Shown here piece by piece: positions 6,119-6,763 of a stretch of 6,763 bases of DNA. The stretch comes from Actinomycetota bacterium (GTDB lineage Bacteria > Actinomycetota > Acidimicrobiia > IMCC26256): positions 1 through 6,763 of the forward strand of contig WLHA01000064.1 in NCBI GenBank assembly GCA_009702955.1, read 5' to 3'. A program made the position numbers and the translations under genes. Position 1 is the first letter of the stretch, and each line of letters begins with the position of its first letter. The notes under the pieces were generated by a model that made no database searches, was not told where the DNA came from, and saw only the letters and a list, made by a program, of their open reading frames with translations.

Positions 6119-6664
6119 CTATGAAAGTTTCTCATCGGCATTCTTCGCTTCATCCGGACTAAATCGCTCGGTCTCGCTAAAGCGGGCTAGAAGTTCACGC
6201 TCCCGCTGCTGCATTACTGCAGCCTCTCCGGGCTCTTCGTGGTTGTACTCAAGGAGGTGCAGAACCCCATGCACTACGAGGAGCGCAATCTCCTCATCGG
6301 TGGTGAATCCATGCTCGGGGGCCTGGGCCTGAGCGATTCGGGGGCAGACAACAACATCGCCGATGAGTGCAGGAGGTTCACTTGCCTCCGCGGGTGCACC
6401 TGGGCCTCGCCCTCCTTGATCGGGTTGGCGCCCACCAATGACGATGTCGTCATCCATTGGGAAAGCCAGCACATCGGTGGGGCCGGTCCCCTCGTGGAAG
6501 CGCACGTTTAAGTCCGTCATCGACTGGACATCAACAAAAATCAAAGAGAGTTCAGCATCGCCTGGAACGTGCTCCTCGGCGATTACTAGGCGCGCAAGAC
6601 GCGTCCAACGCAGTACATCAATCTCTACTTCGCTCTGCTCATCTGCGGCAAAGACCTCAATCAT
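6119..6664 (-). CDS. ybeY: Endoribonuclease YbeY, rRNA maturation factor, 181 aa
   Basis: Single-domain metal-dependent RNase involved in 16S rRNA 3'-end processing and ribosome quality control. The family signature is visible: the GPTDVLAFP region (61-69), GDVVVCPRIAQAQA (102-115) and the three-His zinc site HGVLHLLEYNH with His132, His136 and His142. The more usual form is HGxLHLxGYDH, so Gly is replaced by Glu139 and Asp by Asn141; the metal-binding His residues are intact. A Gly/Pro-rich insert (about 76-98) sits between the FPMDDD strand and GDVVVCP, and a charged tail extends past residue 165. The start ATG overlaps the TGA of the upstream phoH-like gene (ATGA), a classic coupled arrangement. 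Together with Era it forms a ribosome-maturation pair in one cluster. Confidence 0.95.
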   Translation of the reverse strand: MIEVFAADEQSEVEIDVLRWTRLARLVIAEEHVPGDAELSLIFVDVQSMTDLNVRFHEGTGPTDVLAFPMDDDIVIGGRQPDQGGRGPGAPAEASEPPALIGDVVVCPRIAQAQAPEHGFTTDEEIALLVVHGVLHLLEYNHEEPGEAAVMQQRERELLARFSETERFSPDEAKNADEKLS

Positions 6665-6763
6665 TTCGAGTTCCGTTCGTAGGCATCAACAATGTCGGCA
6701 ACTATGCGGTGGCGCACGACATCCGCACTCTCTAGATCAATAAACGCGAGTCCATCTATGCCG
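6661..6763 (-). CDS. phoH: PhoH-family ATPase, C-terminal end (cut by right edge)
   Basis: Only the last 33 codons are inside the window, ending at TGA 6663-6661. The peptide contains IDGLAFIDLESADVVRHRIV followed by ADIVDAYE, the characteristic C-terminus of PhoH-like P-loop ATPases (Phosphate-starvation-inducible PhoH family, often placed next to ybeY). The nucleotide-binding motifs lie outside the window. The stop overlaps the ybeY start by four bases, so the two are co-translated. Family assignment rests on this tail and the gene order; the symbol is conventional and could be phoL/ybeZ in other nomenclatures. Confidence 0.82.
   Translation of the reverse strand, partial: GIDGLAFIDLESADVVRHRIVADIVDAYERNSK

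Noticed and set aside
1..6763. Defence system, mobile element, CRISPR array, tRNA or riboswitch
   Set aside because: No transposase, integrase, phage or defence motif, no spaced repeats, and no tRNA-like cloverleaf was seen; nearly all bases belong to core respiratory and ribosome-maturation genes.

Overview
The window is a densely packed chromosomal segment with every gene on the minus strand, so it reads from right to left. It looks like a bacterium of the Actinomycetota, possibly an Acidimicrobiia-like lineage. This is inferred from the phoH-ybeY-corC/hlyC-era gene order, the lipoprotein subunit II with a fused cytochrome c, and the GTG and TTG starts. Base composition is near 50-55 % GC by eye, low for that phylum. 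The assignment is an inference from family resemblance, not a database result.

Right half (6763 to 3702), RNA maturation and housekeeping cluster: the 3' end of a PhoH-family ATPase gene runs in from the edge and overlaps ybeY (rRNA maturation endoribonuclease) by four bases (ATGA). A 117-base gap follows that may encode a 34-residue peptide whose stop overlaps the next start. Then come a CNNM/CorC-HlyC membrane protein with a CBS pair (TTG start) and the GTPase Era (GTG start, one-base overlap). The chain of overlaps suggests one transcript with translational coupling.

Middle (3701 to 3487): 215 bases between era and the oxidase operon. It holds no gene longer than a possible 13-codon leader. 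It does hold two copies of a 13-base direct repeat, a weak promoter candidate and an 11-base element repeated in front of two start codons. I see no convincing intrinsic terminator for era.

Left half (3486 to 1), cytochrome c oxidase operon ctaC-ctaD-ctaE: ctaC encodes a lipoprotein subunit II with a CuA centre and a fused C-terminal cytochrome c. ctaD encodes a 643-residue A1-type haem-copper subunit I with a two-helix C-terminal extension. ctaE, cut by the left edge, encodes a short-form subunit III. Together they make a caa3-type terminal oxidase that takes electrons through the tethered haem c to CuA, then haem a, then the haem a3/CuB site, reducing O2 to water while pumping protons.

No mobile element, CRISPR array, tRNA, rRNA or defence-type system is visible. 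This is mostly core genome. The points worth a second look are small: intergenic repeats, candidate short ORFs, an acidic insert in Era, and odd residues in the CtaC cytochrome domain and in YbeY.
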